Assembly: GCF_023502145.1 (NCBI RefSeq)
Contig: NZ_JAMFLI010000001.1
Coordinates: forward strand, 372,001 to 436,000
From: Craterilacuibacter sp. RT1T
GTDB lineage: Bacteria > Pseudomonadota > Gammaproteobacteria > Burkholderiales > Chromobacteriaceae
Direction of reading: 5' to 3'
Length of the DNA: 64,000 nt
In this document: positions 37,726 through 46,762 of the stretch, piece by piece
Position numbering within the stretch: the first letter of the stretch is position 1
Layout: the number at the start of each line of letters is the position of its first letter
The notes under the pieces: generated by a model
Told to the model about the DNA's origin: nothing
Database searches by the model: none
Seen by the model: only the letters and a program-made list of their open reading frames with translations
Translations under genes and position numbers: made by a program

Positions 37726-39099
37726 TTATGGCTGATCGCCATTGGCCACCGATTCTGCCCATGCCATGGCTTGCAGTTGCAGGCGGTTGACTTGTTCGAC
37801 GGCGAGCCCAAGTTCGCCGGACAAGGTGCGGATACGTGCGTCTTGTTCCTGTTCCAGACCCAAGGTCAGATTGAGGTAGGGGGCAAACAGACCGTGGCCG
37901 TCAATCAGGGCGCTGGCGACGGTGGGCGGGAGCGATAAAGGCTGCAAGGCTTCTTTTAGCGGTTGTTGTAGCAGGGCGTCGAGCATGGAGAACATGCCGG
38001 TCAGAAACAGATGCTCGCATTCCAGCCGGTTTTTGCCGCCCGCCGTGCCCAGGTTCTCCATAAAGCGTGCGCGCCATAGTGAGCGCTCCAGCAAAACCAG
38101 GCTGCGGTTGTCGTCTTTGTTGCTGGTAAACAGCAGCAGGGTCAGCCACTTGAACAGGCTTTCCCGTCCAAGCAGTAGCAGGCTTTCGTCCAGCGTCGAG
38201 ATCTTGCGGTTTAAGCCGTTGGCCGGAGAGTTGATAAAGCGCAGCAGCTTGAACAGCAGGATGGAGTCGAGCTTGAACTGTTCATTCAGTGCTTTGCTAT
38301 CGGCACCGCTGCGCAACAGACGCAGAATCTCCATTACGCGCAGTCGGCCAGCGTCAGTCGGTACGCCTTCTATCTTGCGCACCTGGGTGATGAACGGCCC
38401 CTGGAACAGGACAAAGCGCTCATGCGCCGCACTGCTGCGCAGGCAGACTTCGTAGGCTTCCATCGAGTTGATATTGCGCGCATACCAGCGCGCACGCGGG
38501 AAACGCGCGGGCAGTTTGTCCAGAAACGGAACCAGTACCTCTTCGGCCGAGGCGGAAAAATCGAGTATCAGATAGTCCATCAGCCCGAACAGGTCGTTTT
38601 GCAAGGCGGGGGGCAGTTGTCCTTCGCCGAACTGTGTCGGCTCCAGCGCAAAGCACAGCCCTTGCTGCTTGAGTTGCTGTATCTGAGCCAGTTCTGCTTG
38701 CCCGATGCGCTCTCCGACCGAAGGGTTGAGGATGCAGATGACGCGCTGCGCGGCCAGAGTCGCCAGTTTGGGGTGGTCCAACACGCCCAGTGACAGGTTG
38801 ATGAAGGCACGGCGTTTGGCGAGCAGGCTGAATACATCCAGATTCAGCAGTGTACCCAGCATCAGTTGATCATATTGCGCGTACTGGCTGGTGCCGGTCT
38901 CGCTACGCTGCGCGGCATCACAGGTGACGAACTCGTAGGCCACCAGTTTTTGCTGGCTATCGTAGACCGGCTGATGGGTGATAAAACCGAAGGAGGGCGG
39001 CAGGCGTTCGGCGTTATCTGGCTCAGCTTGTGCTGTTTTGCTGTCTTCTGTCTTGTCTGCGGTTTTGCCGGTCAGGCTGCCAAACAGGTTTTTAAGCAT
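37726..39099 (-). CDS. EAL-like/HDOD domain protein 1
   Basis: A 457-aa YuxH-type signalling protein. Residues 35-240 are a degenerate EAL domain (FITHQPVYDSQQKLVAYEFV; the usual metal-binding residues of an active c-di-GMP phosphodiesterase are not apparent). Residues 245-440 are an HDOD domain (LNEQFKLDSILLFKLLRFIN, ISTLDESLLLLGRESLFKWL, HLFLTGMFSMLDALLQQPLK). Such proteins are thought to be non-enzymatic regulators of motility or c-di-GMP signalling. It lies 31 bases after a close paralogue with the same MLKxLFxSL start, so the pair arose by tandem duplication. Confidence 0.9.
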   Translation of the reverse strand: MLKNLFGSLTGKTADKTEDSKTAQAEPDNAERLPPSFGFITHQPVYDSQQKLVAYEFVTCDAAQRSETGTSQYAQYDQLMLGTLLNLDVFSLLAKRRAFINLSLGVLDHPKLATLAAQRVICILNPSVGERIGQAELAQIQQLKQQGLCFALEPTQFGEGQLPPALQNDLFGLMDYLILDFSASAEEVLVPFLDKLPARFPRARWYARNINSMEAYEVCLRSSAAHERFVLFQGPFITQVRKIEGVPTDAGRLRVMEILRLLRSGADSKALNEQFKLDSILLFKLLRFINSPANGLNRKISTLDESLLLLGRESLFKWLTLLLFTSNKDDNRSLVLLERSLWRARFMENLGTAGGKNRLECEHLFLTGMFSMLDALLQQPLKEALQPLSLPPTVASALIDGHGLFAPYLNLTLGLEQEQDARIRTLSGELGLAVEQVNRLQLQAMAWAESVANGDQP

Positions 39100-39130
39100 C
39101 GGGGTGTGTCCATCAGGGATACGATAGGGT

Positions 39131-40483
39131 TCAATGGCTAGCGTCGGTGCAGCTTATATTTTCAGCCCACTGCATGGCTTGCATGCTCAGACTGTTGACC
39201 TGCTCCAGCGGGATGCCCAGCGCGTGACTGAGCCGTCTTATTTCCTGACTGCTATGGTTTTCCATCGCCTGTGCCAGTACCAGATAAGGGGCGAACAGGC
39301 CGCGTCCCTCCAGTAGGGCTTGCACGACGGTAGTCGGGAGCTCCAGTGGTGCAATCGCCTGCTCCAGCGGTTGCTTCAGGAGTGCGCCCAGCATGGAAAA
39401 CATGCCGGTCAGAAACAGGTGTTCGTTCTCTATCTTGTTGCCGCCGCGTGCCTTGCCCAAGCTTTCCATGAAACGGGCGCGCGATAGTGATTGTTCCAGC
39501 AGGGCGCGGCTGCGTCCGTCATCTTTGTGCGAGCTGAACAAGAGCAGGGTCAGCCACTTGAATAAAGCCTCGCGCCCCAGCAGCAGCAGGGTTTCATCCA
39601 GCGTCATGATCTTGCGCGTGATGCCGTTGGCCGAGGCATTAATAAAGCGCAGCAGCTTGAACAGCAGGGTCGAGTCGAGCTTGAACTGGGCATCCAGCTC
39701 GCGCACCGGTGCATCGCTGCGCAGCAGGCGCATGATTTCCATTACCCGTATTTGCCCCGGGTTTGCCTGTTCCGGGTTTTGTTGCCGGCTATGCGCCATA
39801 AACGGCCCCTGAAACAGGGTGAAGTGATGATTGCGGCTATGGCGGCAGACGTTGTAATCCTCGTAGGAGCTGACATTGCGCGCATAAGCGGCGATATGCG
39901 GGTGCTGCTGCAGGGTATGGTTAAGGAGTGGCGCCAGCACACCTTCGGCCGAGGCAGAAAAATCCACCACCAGAAAATCGGCCTGTGACAGCAGGGTTTG
40001 GCTTTGCGTGGCGGTGTGTTGCGGGCTCAGGCTCGCGGCCGCCAGCGCCAGGCGATAACCTTGGGTCTTGAGGATGGCCAGTTGTTCGGTGCTATCCATG
40101 GTAAGCACCTCATCCGGTGCGATATCCAGCAGCAGGATGATGTGTTCGGCCGGTAAGTCGGCCAGCTCGGGTGCGCTCAGCGAAGCAAGTGAAGACAGGT
40201 GAATGACCGAGGCGCGGCGCGATAGCGAGCCAAAGACATCCAGATTGATAAGCGTCCTGAGCATCAAGCGGTCGAACTGACCCGGTTCTTTGTTTGGCGC
40301 CGGGCCGGCACGCATGGCCTGACTGAGTAAGAACTCATTGGCGACCAGATTATGTCTGGCATCGTAAACCGGCTGGTGAGTGAGAACGCCCAGCGTCGGA
40401 GGAAGTGCGGTTTCGGCGATCGCAGCGACGGGTTCTGCGATGGCAGGCTTGGCGCGCAGGCTGGCAAACAGAGACTTCAGCAT
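39131..40483 (-). CDS. EAL-like/HDOD domain protein 2
   Basis: A 450-aa paralogue of the gene downstream: same EAL-like (LGVLTHQPVYDARHNLVANEF) and HDOD (DAQFKLDSTLLFKLLRFINA, IMTLDETLLLLGREALFKWL) layout. The HDOD part is much better conserved between the two than the EAL part, which suggests the output is the HDOD domain. I chose the ATG at 40481-40483; a longer frame would run into the aroC end. It probably forms an operon with gene 1 and perhaps aroC. Confidence 0.9.
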   Translation of the reverse strand: MLKSLFASLRAKPAIAEPVAAIAETALPPTLGVLTHQPVYDARHNLVANEFLLSQAMRAGPAPNKEPGQFDRLMLRTLINLDVFGSLSRRASVIHLSSLASLSAPELADLPAEHIILLLDIAPDEVLTMDSTEQLAILKTQGYRLALAAASLSPQHTATQSQTLLSQADFLVVDFSASAEGVLAPLLNHTLQQHPHIAAYARNVSSYEDYNVCRHSRNHHFTLFQGPFMAHSRQQNPEQANPGQIRVMEIMRLLRSDAPVRELDAQFKLDSTLLFKLLRFINASANGITRKIMTLDETLLLLGREALFKWLTLLLFSSHKDDGRSRALLEQSLSRARFMESLGKARGGNKIENEHLFLTGMFSMLGALLKQPLEQAIAPLELPTTVVQALLEGRGLFAPYLVLAQAMENHSSQEIRRLSHALGIPLEQVNSLSMQAMQWAENISCTDASH

Positions 40484-40502
40484 ATCGGGTTCAACCGGTC
40501 TT

Positions 40503-41609
40503 TCAAATAGAGTGCTGCGGGCCGGCAATGCGCGGCGTATCGACCCGTACATCCATGCACTGGGCACGATGGCGCAGCGCGTGGTCGATCAGGGTCAGTG
40601 CCAGCATGGCTTCGGCAATCGGCGTGGCGCGGATGCCGACGCACGGGTCGTGCCGGCCATGGGTTTCCATCAGGATGGCCTGGCCGGCCTTGTCTATCGA
40701 GTGGCGGCTTTGTGCGATGCTGGATGTGGGCTTGATGGCAAGGCTGACTTCGATGTTTTGCCCGGTGGAAATGCCGCCCAGGATGCCGCCGGCGTGGTTG
40801 CTGGCAAAACCGTCAGGGGTGAGCTCGTCGCTGTGCTCCGAGCCTTTTTGCGTCACGCTGCCAAAACCCGCACCGATTTCTACACCCTTGACCGCATTGA
40901 TATTCATCATCGCCCAGGCGATATCGGCGTCCAGACGGTCATAAACTGGCTCGCCCCAGCCTACCGGTACGTTTTCCGCTACTACGCGCAGGCGCGCGCC
41001 GACCGAGTCCAGCGATTTGCGGATGCTGTCCATATAGGCTTCCAGCGCCGGCACCACACTGTCGTCTGCGGCGAAGAAGGGATTATTGGCCGTTGTTTCC
41101 CAGTTTTTGAACGGGATGGCGATCTCGCCTATCTGTGTCATGTGGCCGCGGATCACGATGCCGAATTTTTCATGCAGCCACTTTTTGGCGATGGCGCCGG
41201 CGGCGACGCGCACCGCGGTTTCGCGTGCGCTGGAGCGCCCGCCGCCGCGCGGATCGCGTACGCCGTATTTGTGCCAGTAGCTATAGTCGGCGTGCCCGGG
41301 GCGGAAGGTGTCGGCGATATTGCCGTAATCCTTACTGCGCTGGTCGGTGTTGCGGATCAACAGGGCAATCGGCGTGCCGGTGGTCTTGCCTTCAAACACG
41401 CCGGAGAGAATTTCCACGCTGTCCGGCTCGCGGCGCTGGGTCACATGACGGCTGGTGCCGGGCTTGCGCCGGTCCAGCTCCTGCTGGATATCCGACGCGT
41501 GAATGGCGAGCCCGGGCGGGCAGCCGTCGACAATACAGCCTATGGCCGGGCCATGGCTCTCGCCGAAAGAGGTGACGGTAAACAACAACCCCATGCTATT
41601 GCCGGACAT
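40503..41609 (-). CDS. aroC: Chorismate synthase
   Basis: A 368-aa enzyme that turns 5-enolpyruvylshikimate 3-phosphate into chorismate using reduced FMN. Signatures present: [40 protein letters not shown] stretch, [35 protein letters not shown] and [20 protein letters not shown]. Length and motif order are normal for the bifunctional-independent bacterial form. It precedes the EAL-HDOD genes by 19 bases. Confidence 0.97.
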   Translation of the reverse strand: MSGNSMGLLFTVTSFGESHGPAIGCIVDGCPPGLAIHASDIQQELDRRKPGTSRHVTQRREPDSVEILSGVFEGKTTGTPIALLIRNTDQRSKDYGNIADTFRPGHADYSYWHKYGVRDPRGGGRSSARETAVRVAAGAIAKKWLHEKFGIVIRGHMTQIGEIAIPFKNWETTANNPFFAADDSVVPALEAYMDSIRKSLDSVGARLRVVAENVPVGWGEPVYDRLDADIAWAMMNINAVKGVEIGAGFGSVTQKGSEHSDELTPDGFASNHAGGILGGISTGQNIEVSLAIKPTSSIAQSRHSIDKAGQAILMETHGRHDPCVGIRATPIAEAMLALTLIDHALRHRAQCMDVRVDTPRIAGPQHSI

Positions 41610-41703
41610 GCATTTCCCCTGTTTTTTGCCGTAGTGCGCGGTGCGCCAGCCAGTTTATTGCGCACAATTCTACCATGGCATCTGCCGATTACCGATCGCA
41701 TTG

Positions 41704-42333
41704 TCATGATCGGCGGCGGAACCAGCCGGTAATGGACAGGCGCTGCTGCGTTGCCGGCAGCACTTCGTGCCAGAAGCGGTCTGACAGGAAAAGCACGAGC
41801 GTGCCGGCCTCGGGATGGATGTCCCTATAGCGCTGGCAGTCGGGGTCAAGATAAAGCCTGAGTTGGCCGCCGCACGCTTCAGGCCAGTCCTCGTTCAGAT
41901 ACAGTACGGCGCTTAAGGTGCGGGTGTCGTCATCGCGGAAACGGTCCAGATGCTTCTGGTAGAAACTGCCGGCCGGATAGACGGCAAAGTGTGCTTCCAG
42001 CTCGGCCAGACCCAGATAGAGTTCGCGGTTTACTGCGTTACGCAGGCGCTGCATCGTGGCGAAATAATGGCTGACGGCGGGCGAGGCCGCATCTTCGTCC
42101 AGCCACAGCACCGAGTCGGAGCGGATTTCGCTACGCCGTGCCGCGCTCTGGCCGCGACCGATGGCGGCCTGGTGAAAGCGGCCGTCTTCCCATTCGCTCA
42201 GGCAGGCGCTGCCTAGCGCGCGAATATCGGCAGGCGAGAACAGGTTGCGTACCGTGCACCAGCCCTGTTCGGCCAGTTGCTGTGCGATAGCGGATAGCTC
42301 ATGCGCTACATCTTGTTGGACAGGCAAATCCAT
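41704..42333 (-). CDS. Prolyl 4-hydroxylase-like 2OG-Fe(II) oxygenase
   Basis: A 209-aa protein. The Fe/2-oxoglutarate site is visible: HxD in YQKHLDRFRDD, the distal His in LSDRFWHEVLPA and the 2OG-binding Arg in TQQRLSITGWF. The fold part LSAVLYLNEDWPEACGGQLR and DIHPEAGTLVLFLSD is typical of SM-20/PHD-like hydroxylases. In Pseudomonas a related protein hydroxylates EF-Tu; the substrate here is unknown. The start MDLPVQQD at 42333 has AAGGTG upstream. Confidence 0.88.
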   Translation of the reverse strand: MDLPVQQDVAHELSAIAQQLAEQGWCTVRNLFSPADIRALGSACLSEWEDGRFHQAAIGRGQSAARRSEIRSDSVLWLDEDAASPAVSHYFATMQRLRNAVNRELYLGLAELEAHFAVYPAGSFYQKHLDRFRDDDTRTLSAVLYLNEDWPEACGGQLRLYLDPDCQRYRDIHPEAGTLVLFLSDRFWHEVLPATQQRLSITGWFRRRS

Positions 42334-42402
42334 GCTGCACCTTGTTAGCAATATCGGTGCCATTTATTACCACGGTATTGCATATCAGGTGAAGCAGCTG
42401 GA

Positions 42403-43341
42403 TCAAATGTTTTCTGTAATTTCCTGGCGGCGGCCGCTGAGCCAGTCAGCCACCATGGGGAAGTGGTCGCGGATGGCATCGGGGTGGGTCAGCAGGCTGA
42501 CGTGATCGTAGTCGTGGCAATGACCGGTTTTTTTTGCCAGCAGATGGACACGCGAGAAGTGGGGGCCGGATTCGGCGCGAAAACGCCGGACATCATCGAC
42601 ATGGCCACGGCACGGGTCGCGCAGGGCGGCCAGATAGAGCGTTGGCGGCAGTGTCACCTTTTGGGCCGCAGCGCGATAGTCGAAGCCGTCGTCGGCATCG
42701 ACCCATGGCGCCACCTTGGCCCACAGCTTGCTGTGCAGATGGCTCTTGTCGCTTTCATTATCCGCACCGAGGCCTATGCGTCTGGCCGGCAGGTAGCCGC
42801 AAGTGCGGATAATCAGGCGCGAGGCCAGATTCCACATCAGGTCGACTTCGATCAGCTTGTTGAGGTTTTTAACGTGCACGCTGCGCTTGCTGCCGAAGTA
42901 AACCACGCTTTCTATATGGGCCAGCAATGCCGGGTAGCGCACCAGCGCGCTGCTCATATGCACGCCGCCCCAGGAGTGGGCGAGCCAGTGCATAGGGCGG
43001 TCCGGGCGCAGGCGGCGAATCAGCTCGAATGCGGCCGGCAGATCCTGGGTAATGGTCTCGGTCTGGCCATGGCGGCTGGCACGGCTGATTTTTGGCGTGC
43101 TTTGGCCGCGTCCGCGCAAATCGAGCACGAAACAGTCGTAGCCTTGCGCCGCCAGCCACGGAGCCAGCCCCTTGCCCGAGTCGCTATAGAAAATGCGGCC
43201 GTTACCCATCACCCCGTGCAAGAGCAGCACTGGCGCGCCATGATCCTGTGTGGCGTGGCGGATACGGCGCAGGTGCAGGGTGTCACCACCTGACACCGGC
43301 AGATACAGGCTTTGTTCACGGTAGGGCATGAGCGCGTCCAT
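42403..43341 (-). CDS. Alpha/beta hydrolase
   Basis: A 312-aa alpha/beta-hydrolase with an oxyanion HG motif (PVLLLHGVMGNGRIF), DLRGRGQS, the nucleophile elbow LAHSWGGVH (AHSWG in place of GxSxG), an acid region (LAALRDPCRGHVDDVRRF) and a late His (DYDHVSLLTHP). Substrate unknown; the layout resembles esterases. Start choice is uncertain (ATG at 43341 or 43329, TTG at 43359). Confidence 0.8.
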   Translation of the reverse strand: MDALMPYREQSLYLPVSGGDTLHLRRIRHATQDHGAPVLLLHGVMGNGRIFYSDSGKGLAPWLAAQGYDCFVLDLRGRGQSTPKISRASRHGQTETITQDLPAAFELIRRLRPDRPMHWLAHSWGGVHMSSALVRYPALLAHIESVVYFGSKRSVHVKNLNKLIEVDLMWNLASRLIIRTCGYLPARRIGLGADNESDKSHLHSKLWAKVAPWVDADDGFDYRAAAQKVTLPPTLYLAALRDPCRGHVDDVRRFRAESGPHFSRVHLLAKKTGHCHDYDHVSLLTHPDAIRDHFPMVADWLSGRRQEITENI

Positions 43342-43405
43342 ATGCCCGTGGGCGGGCAAGGTTCAAACGCATGATTGAACCATGCTCTTGTATTGGAGGC
43401 GAACG

Positions 43406-44335
43406 CTATCGCTTGGCCGGTGTGCCGCCAACGATTTGCTTCCATACCCGGCGCAGGGTACGCGCCGAGCCAAATCCGGCGGCTGCTGCGGCCGTCTCCA
43501 CCGTCGCGCCGCGTGCGATCCGGTCGCGGGCGACTTCTATTTGCAGCGCCTGACGGTAGGCCACCACGCTGCTGGCGGTGTGGGTGCGAAATAGCCGGCA
43601 CAGATGGCGCTCGCTGACATGCACGCGTTCGGCCAGACTCGCCAGCGTCCAGTGCTGGGCGGGATCGGCCGCAATCAGATCCTGCGCCTTGTGCAGCGCC
43701 GGGTTGAGGTGGTTGCGGTGTGCCATAAACGGCGACAGCTGGGCGGCCGTGCCGTCGCGCCGTGCGTAGACCACCATGCGCCGTGCGACGCGGGCCGCGA
43801 GCGCGGCACCGGCCTGCTGTTCGATCAGCCATAGCGCCAGATCGATGCCGGCGGTGATGCCGGCCGAGGTGGCAATGGGGCCGTCTTCGACAAAAATACG
43901 GTCTTGTTCGACCCGTGCGGCAGGCGCGAGGGCCGCGAGCTTGCCGGTCAAGGCGTGGTGGGTGGTGCAGCGCCGCCCGTTCAGCAGCCCGGCCATCGCG
44001 GCCAGGAGTGCGCCCGAGCAGATGCAGGCAATGCGGGTATCTGCCCGTACATTTTGCGCCAGCCATGCGACCAGTTGTTGCGCCGGCGCGGTGCTGTAAT
44101 CGTGGTCTTCATCAACGGTGCCGACCAGTACCAGTAGTGCTTGGTCCGGTAGTTTTTCGGGCAGGGGCGAAACGCGGCTGATCAGCCCCAGCGAGCTGAC
44201 GCATTCGGCTGCCGGCCCCACCGTATGCAGCCGCAGCCGCGCACCTTCATCAATGGCGATACGCATCGCCTCGGCCGGGCCGGCATGATCCAGCGCCAGA
44301 TAATGCGGCGTCAGGATGAAGAAGACCTCATTCAT
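43406..44335 (-). CDS. GlxA-type transcriptional regulator (DJ-1/PfpI plus AraC)
   Basis: A 309-aa regulator. Residues 1-180 form a DJ-1/PfpI-like domain (IACICSGALLAAMAGLLNGR, TTHHALTGKLAALAPAARVE, IATSAGITAGIDLALWLIEQ). Residues 210-305 are an AraC-type domain with two helix-turn-helix motifs (WTLASLAERVHVSERHLCRL, ETAAAAAGFGSARTLRRVWK). It is the last gene of a leftward operon after the DMT transporter (four-base overlap), so it may regulate that operon or the isochorismatase. Confidence 0.9.
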   Translation of the reverse strand: MNEVFFILTPHYLALDHAGPAEAMRIAIDEGARLRLHTVGPAAECVSSLGLISRVSPLPEKLPDQALLVLVGTVDEDHDYSTAPAQQLVAWLAQNVRADTRIACICSGALLAAMAGLLNGRRCTTHHALTGKLAALAPAARVEQDRIFVEDGPIATSAGITAGIDLALWLIEQQAGAALAARVARRMVVYARRDGTAAQLSPFMAHRNHLNPALHKAQDLIAADPAQHWTLASLAERVHVSERHLCRLFRTHTASSVVAYRQALQIEVARDRIARGATVETAAAAAGFGSARTLRRVWKQIVGGTPAKR

Positions 44336-45222
44336 GTGTTCACCTCGCGTAGCCGGGCCAGCAGGCGTGGCCCTAGGCTGCCTATGGCCAGCCCGGCAAG
44401 CAGCAGCGCTCCGCCTGCCAGTTGCAAGGCACTCAGGCGCTCGCCCAGAAACAGGCTGGCCGACAATACGCCGAAAAACGGCACCAGCAGGCTATACGGT
44501 GCGACCACATTGGCCGAGTGGCGCGATAGCAGCCGGCTCCACTGGCCATAGCCGAACAAGGTGGCGACCAGCGCAAGATAGGCGACCGCCGCTGCGCTAT
44601 TGAGGGTGAGCACCGCCGACCAGTCGGTATCGGCCTGCTCGAACAGGGCCCACATGGCAAGAAAGGGCAGAATGGGGATTAGGCTGGCGTATACCACCAG
44701 CGACAGCATGTCGGGCTGCTGGCCTTGGCGGACGATGTGCCGCACCACCAGATTGGAGCTGGCCCAGCACACGGCACCGGCCAGTGTCAGTGCAAAGCCG
44801 GCCAGCGGCAGGGTGTGGCCGCTACTTAAGCCGATCAGCAGCAGGCCGCCACTGCCGACGCTCAGCCCGATCAGTTGTGCCGGGCTAAATGGTTCGCGCA
44901 GCCACAGCGCCCCCAACAGCAGGGTAAAAAAGGCTTGGCTTTGCAGCACGATGGACGCCAGTGCAGCCGGCATGCCGGCCTTGATGGCGGAAAACAGGAA
45001 GGCAAACTGGCCGAAGCCGACGGTCAGCCCGTAGGCGGCCAGCGTGCTCCACCCCAGCTTGGGGCGACGCACGAACAGCAGGCCGACGCCGGCGGCGCAG
45101 GCAAAGCGCAGCGCACCCAATAAAAAGGGCGGCACGCCGGCAACGCCCCACTTGATGACCACAAAGTTGAAGCCCCACACGGCCACGATGGCCAGTGCGA
45201 TCAATCGGTCGGTAAAGGGCAT
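44332..45222 (-). CDS. EamA/DMT-family transporter
   Basis: A 296-aa protein with ten hydrophobic helices in two EamA repeats (ALAIVAVWGFNFVVIKWGVA, FLLGALRFACAAGVGLLFVR; second repeat from about 150, LTLAGAVCWASSNLVVRHIV). It is similar to E. coli YdeD/EamA-type exporters of metabolites such as cysteine or O-acetylserine. A run of eight C lies between its ribosome-binding site and ATG. It overlaps GlxA by four bases. Confidence 0.9.
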   Translation of the reverse strand: MPFTDRLIALAIVAVWGFNFVVIKWGVAGVPPFLLGALRFACAAGVGLLFVRRPKLGWSTLAAYGLTVGFGQFAFLFSAIKAGMPAALASIVLQSQAFFTLLLGALWLREPFSPAQLIGLSVGSGGLLLIGLSSGHTLPLAGFALTLAGAVCWASSNLVVRHIVRQGQQPDMLSLVVYASLIPILPFLAMWALFEQADTDWSAVLTLNSAAAVAYLALVATLFGYGQWSRLLSRHSANVVAPYSLLVPFFGVLSASLFLGERLSALQLAGGALLLAGLAIGSLGPRLLARLREVNT

Positions 45223-45230
45223 GGGGGGGG
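45223..45230 (-). repeat. Poly-C tract between ribosome site and start codon
   Basis: On the coding strand GGAGT is followed by eight C and then ATG of the DMT transporter. Slippage would alter the 9-nt spacing between GGAG and the start codon and so translation efficiency. Confidence 0.6.
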
Positions 45231-45256
45231 ACTCCGGTTAGTTGCTGATTATGCCA

Positions 45257-45817
45257 TCAGTTTTGTGCGGGCAGTGCGGCAAGGCAGCTGGCGACGCTGT
45301 GCAAGGCGGCAAAGCGTCCGGCCAGTACCAGCTCGGTGTGCTCACGCAGTTCTTGTGCCGTGTAAGTGCGTCCGCTATGCGGGTGCGTCATGGCAAAGGT
45401 CAGGGTCGCTTCGCTCACGAAATCGACGGCATAGCCTAAGTCCGAGGCCACGCGGGCCGTGGTTTCGCAGCACTGCTCGGTGCGGATGCCGGCAATAATC
45501 AGCCGGGTGATGGCATGCTGCTCCAGCCATTCATGCAGGCCGCTATCGGTCAGCGCATTGTGTACATGCTTGGTAAAGGTGGCATCGGCATTGTCCGGCA
45601 GCCAGTCCATGATGCGCACCAGGCCCGAGGCGGCGGAAAATGGGCCGTCGCCATCTTCGTGCAGGATATGCACGACCGGCACGCCTTGCGCACGGCAACC
45701 GGCAATCAACTTCAGCAAGGGGGCGCGAAAGGCGGGCAAGGCGCGCTCGTCCCAGAAAGGGCGGTGTAAAAAAGACTGTTGAACATCAATCACGATCAGG
45801 GCGCTGTGTGACGACAT
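45257..45817 (-). CDS. Isochorismatase-family cysteine hydrolase
   Basis: A 186-aa protein with the catalytic triad of the family: Asp in ALIVIDVQQSFLH, Lys in DATFTKHVHNALTDSG, Cys in GIRTEQCCETTARVA (with TEQC-C), after a TRLIIAGIRTEQC cis-peptide-type segment. Related enzymes hydrolyse amides such as nicotinamide or N-carbamoyl compounds; the substrate is not evident. It is first in the leftward operon with the transporter and GlxA. Confidence 0.9.
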   Translation of the reverse strand: MSSHSALIVIDVQQSFLHRPFWDERALPAFRAPLLKLIAGCRAQGVPVVHILHEDGDGPFSAASGLVRIMDWLPDNADATFTKHVHNALTDSGLHEWLEQHAITRLIIAGIRTEQCCETTARVASDLGYAVDFVSEATLTFAMTHPHSGRTYTAQELREHTELVLAGRFAALHSVASCLAALPAQN

Positions 45818-45974
45818 GGCAAAGCTCCTTGTTTGGGCGTGATGCCATGATGCCGCACGGGCAAAGCCTTGCGTGATGCCGTTTATGGACAGGGTGGGGG
45901 ACAGATCCGGACAGGATTCATGGCCAGTGGTACAGATTTGCGCTACCCTTTTGGCATTAATCGTGGGGGTGTGA

Positions 45975-46412
45975 ATGGAAAAGCATTATCCGGTATTGAG
46001 TGAAAAAAGCATGGTGATGCGCTGGGGCGATATGGACGCTATCGGCCATCTCAATAATGCAGTGTATTTCCGCTATCTGGAGCAGGTGCGCATCGACTGG
46101 CTGGAGGAGGCGGGCTTTCCGATTACCCCGGACGGGATCGGCCCGGTTATCGCGCATACCGCCTGCCATTTCAAGCGTGAAATCAGCTATCCGGCTACCT
46201 TGCATATCACCATCGAGCTTGAGCACCTGGGACGCAGCAGCCTGAAGCTGCGCCACCGTTTCTTTTGCGGCGATGACCGTGAGACGGTGTACGCGCTGGG
46301 CGAGGTGACGCTGGTGTGGGTGGATTACCGCGCAGGCAAGAGCGTGCCCTTGCCTGATGCCATCAAAACGGGTTTGCAGGCCGCAATGGAAACTCGGCCA
46401 TCTGCCGTTTGA
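45975..46412 (+). CDS. Acyl-CoA thioesterase (4HBT hot-dog family)
   Basis: A 145-aa hot-dog protein. The 4HBT signature MRWGDMDAIGHLNNAVYFRY carries the catalytic Asp, followed by EQVRIDWLEEAGF, HTACHFKREISYPATLHITI and TLVWVDYRAGKSVPLPDAIK. GGGGGTG precedes the ATG. It is monocistronic, divergent from the isochorismatase operon. Confidence 0.92.
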   Translation: MEKHYPVLSEKSMVMRWGDMDAIGHLNNAVYFRYLEQVRIDWLEEAGFPITPDGIGPVIAHTACHFKREISYPATLHITIELEHLGRSSLKLRHRFFCGDDRETVYALGEVTLVWVDYRAGKSVPLPDAIKTGLQAAMETRPSAV

Positions 46413-46762
46413 TTTTTTTATGGTGTCTAGGGGGGGGAGGGCGCGTCGCTGCTGCCGAACTAAAAAATACCCGTTAAAACGGGTGGCGGCGGTGATGGCA
46501 TCAAGTTCGCGCGGCATTGGTCTGTTCTTTGGTGCCTGCTCGGTTCAGCGCGCAGCTATTTAAGCATTTCGTCTGCCATTACCAACAGTGCTTGTTGGCT
46601 GGGTAGCTCAAGGGGGTATCAGGCCGGTAGCCGAGGCCCTGCCTGGTGAGCAATGGGCCTGTATATCAGCATGTAGATGCCGCAGATATATCCTTCAGTC
46701 TTTTTATTTAAGTTAGTGATAATATACGAACATTATTAATACTATAAATAATTGGAATAATT
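46413..46762. other. Intergenic, no gene recognised
   Basis: Contains a run of eight G (46430-46437), a short stem ACCCGTT / AACGGGT (46469-46484) that on the minus strand is followed by a T-rich stretch, and AT-rich DNA from 46700 that probably holds the promoter of the chemoreceptor gene. No coding frame is convincing. Confidence 0.5.

Noticed and set aside
46469..46484. Small stem followed by a T-rich run on the minus strand
   Set aside because: No leftward gene ends here, so I did not call it a terminator.
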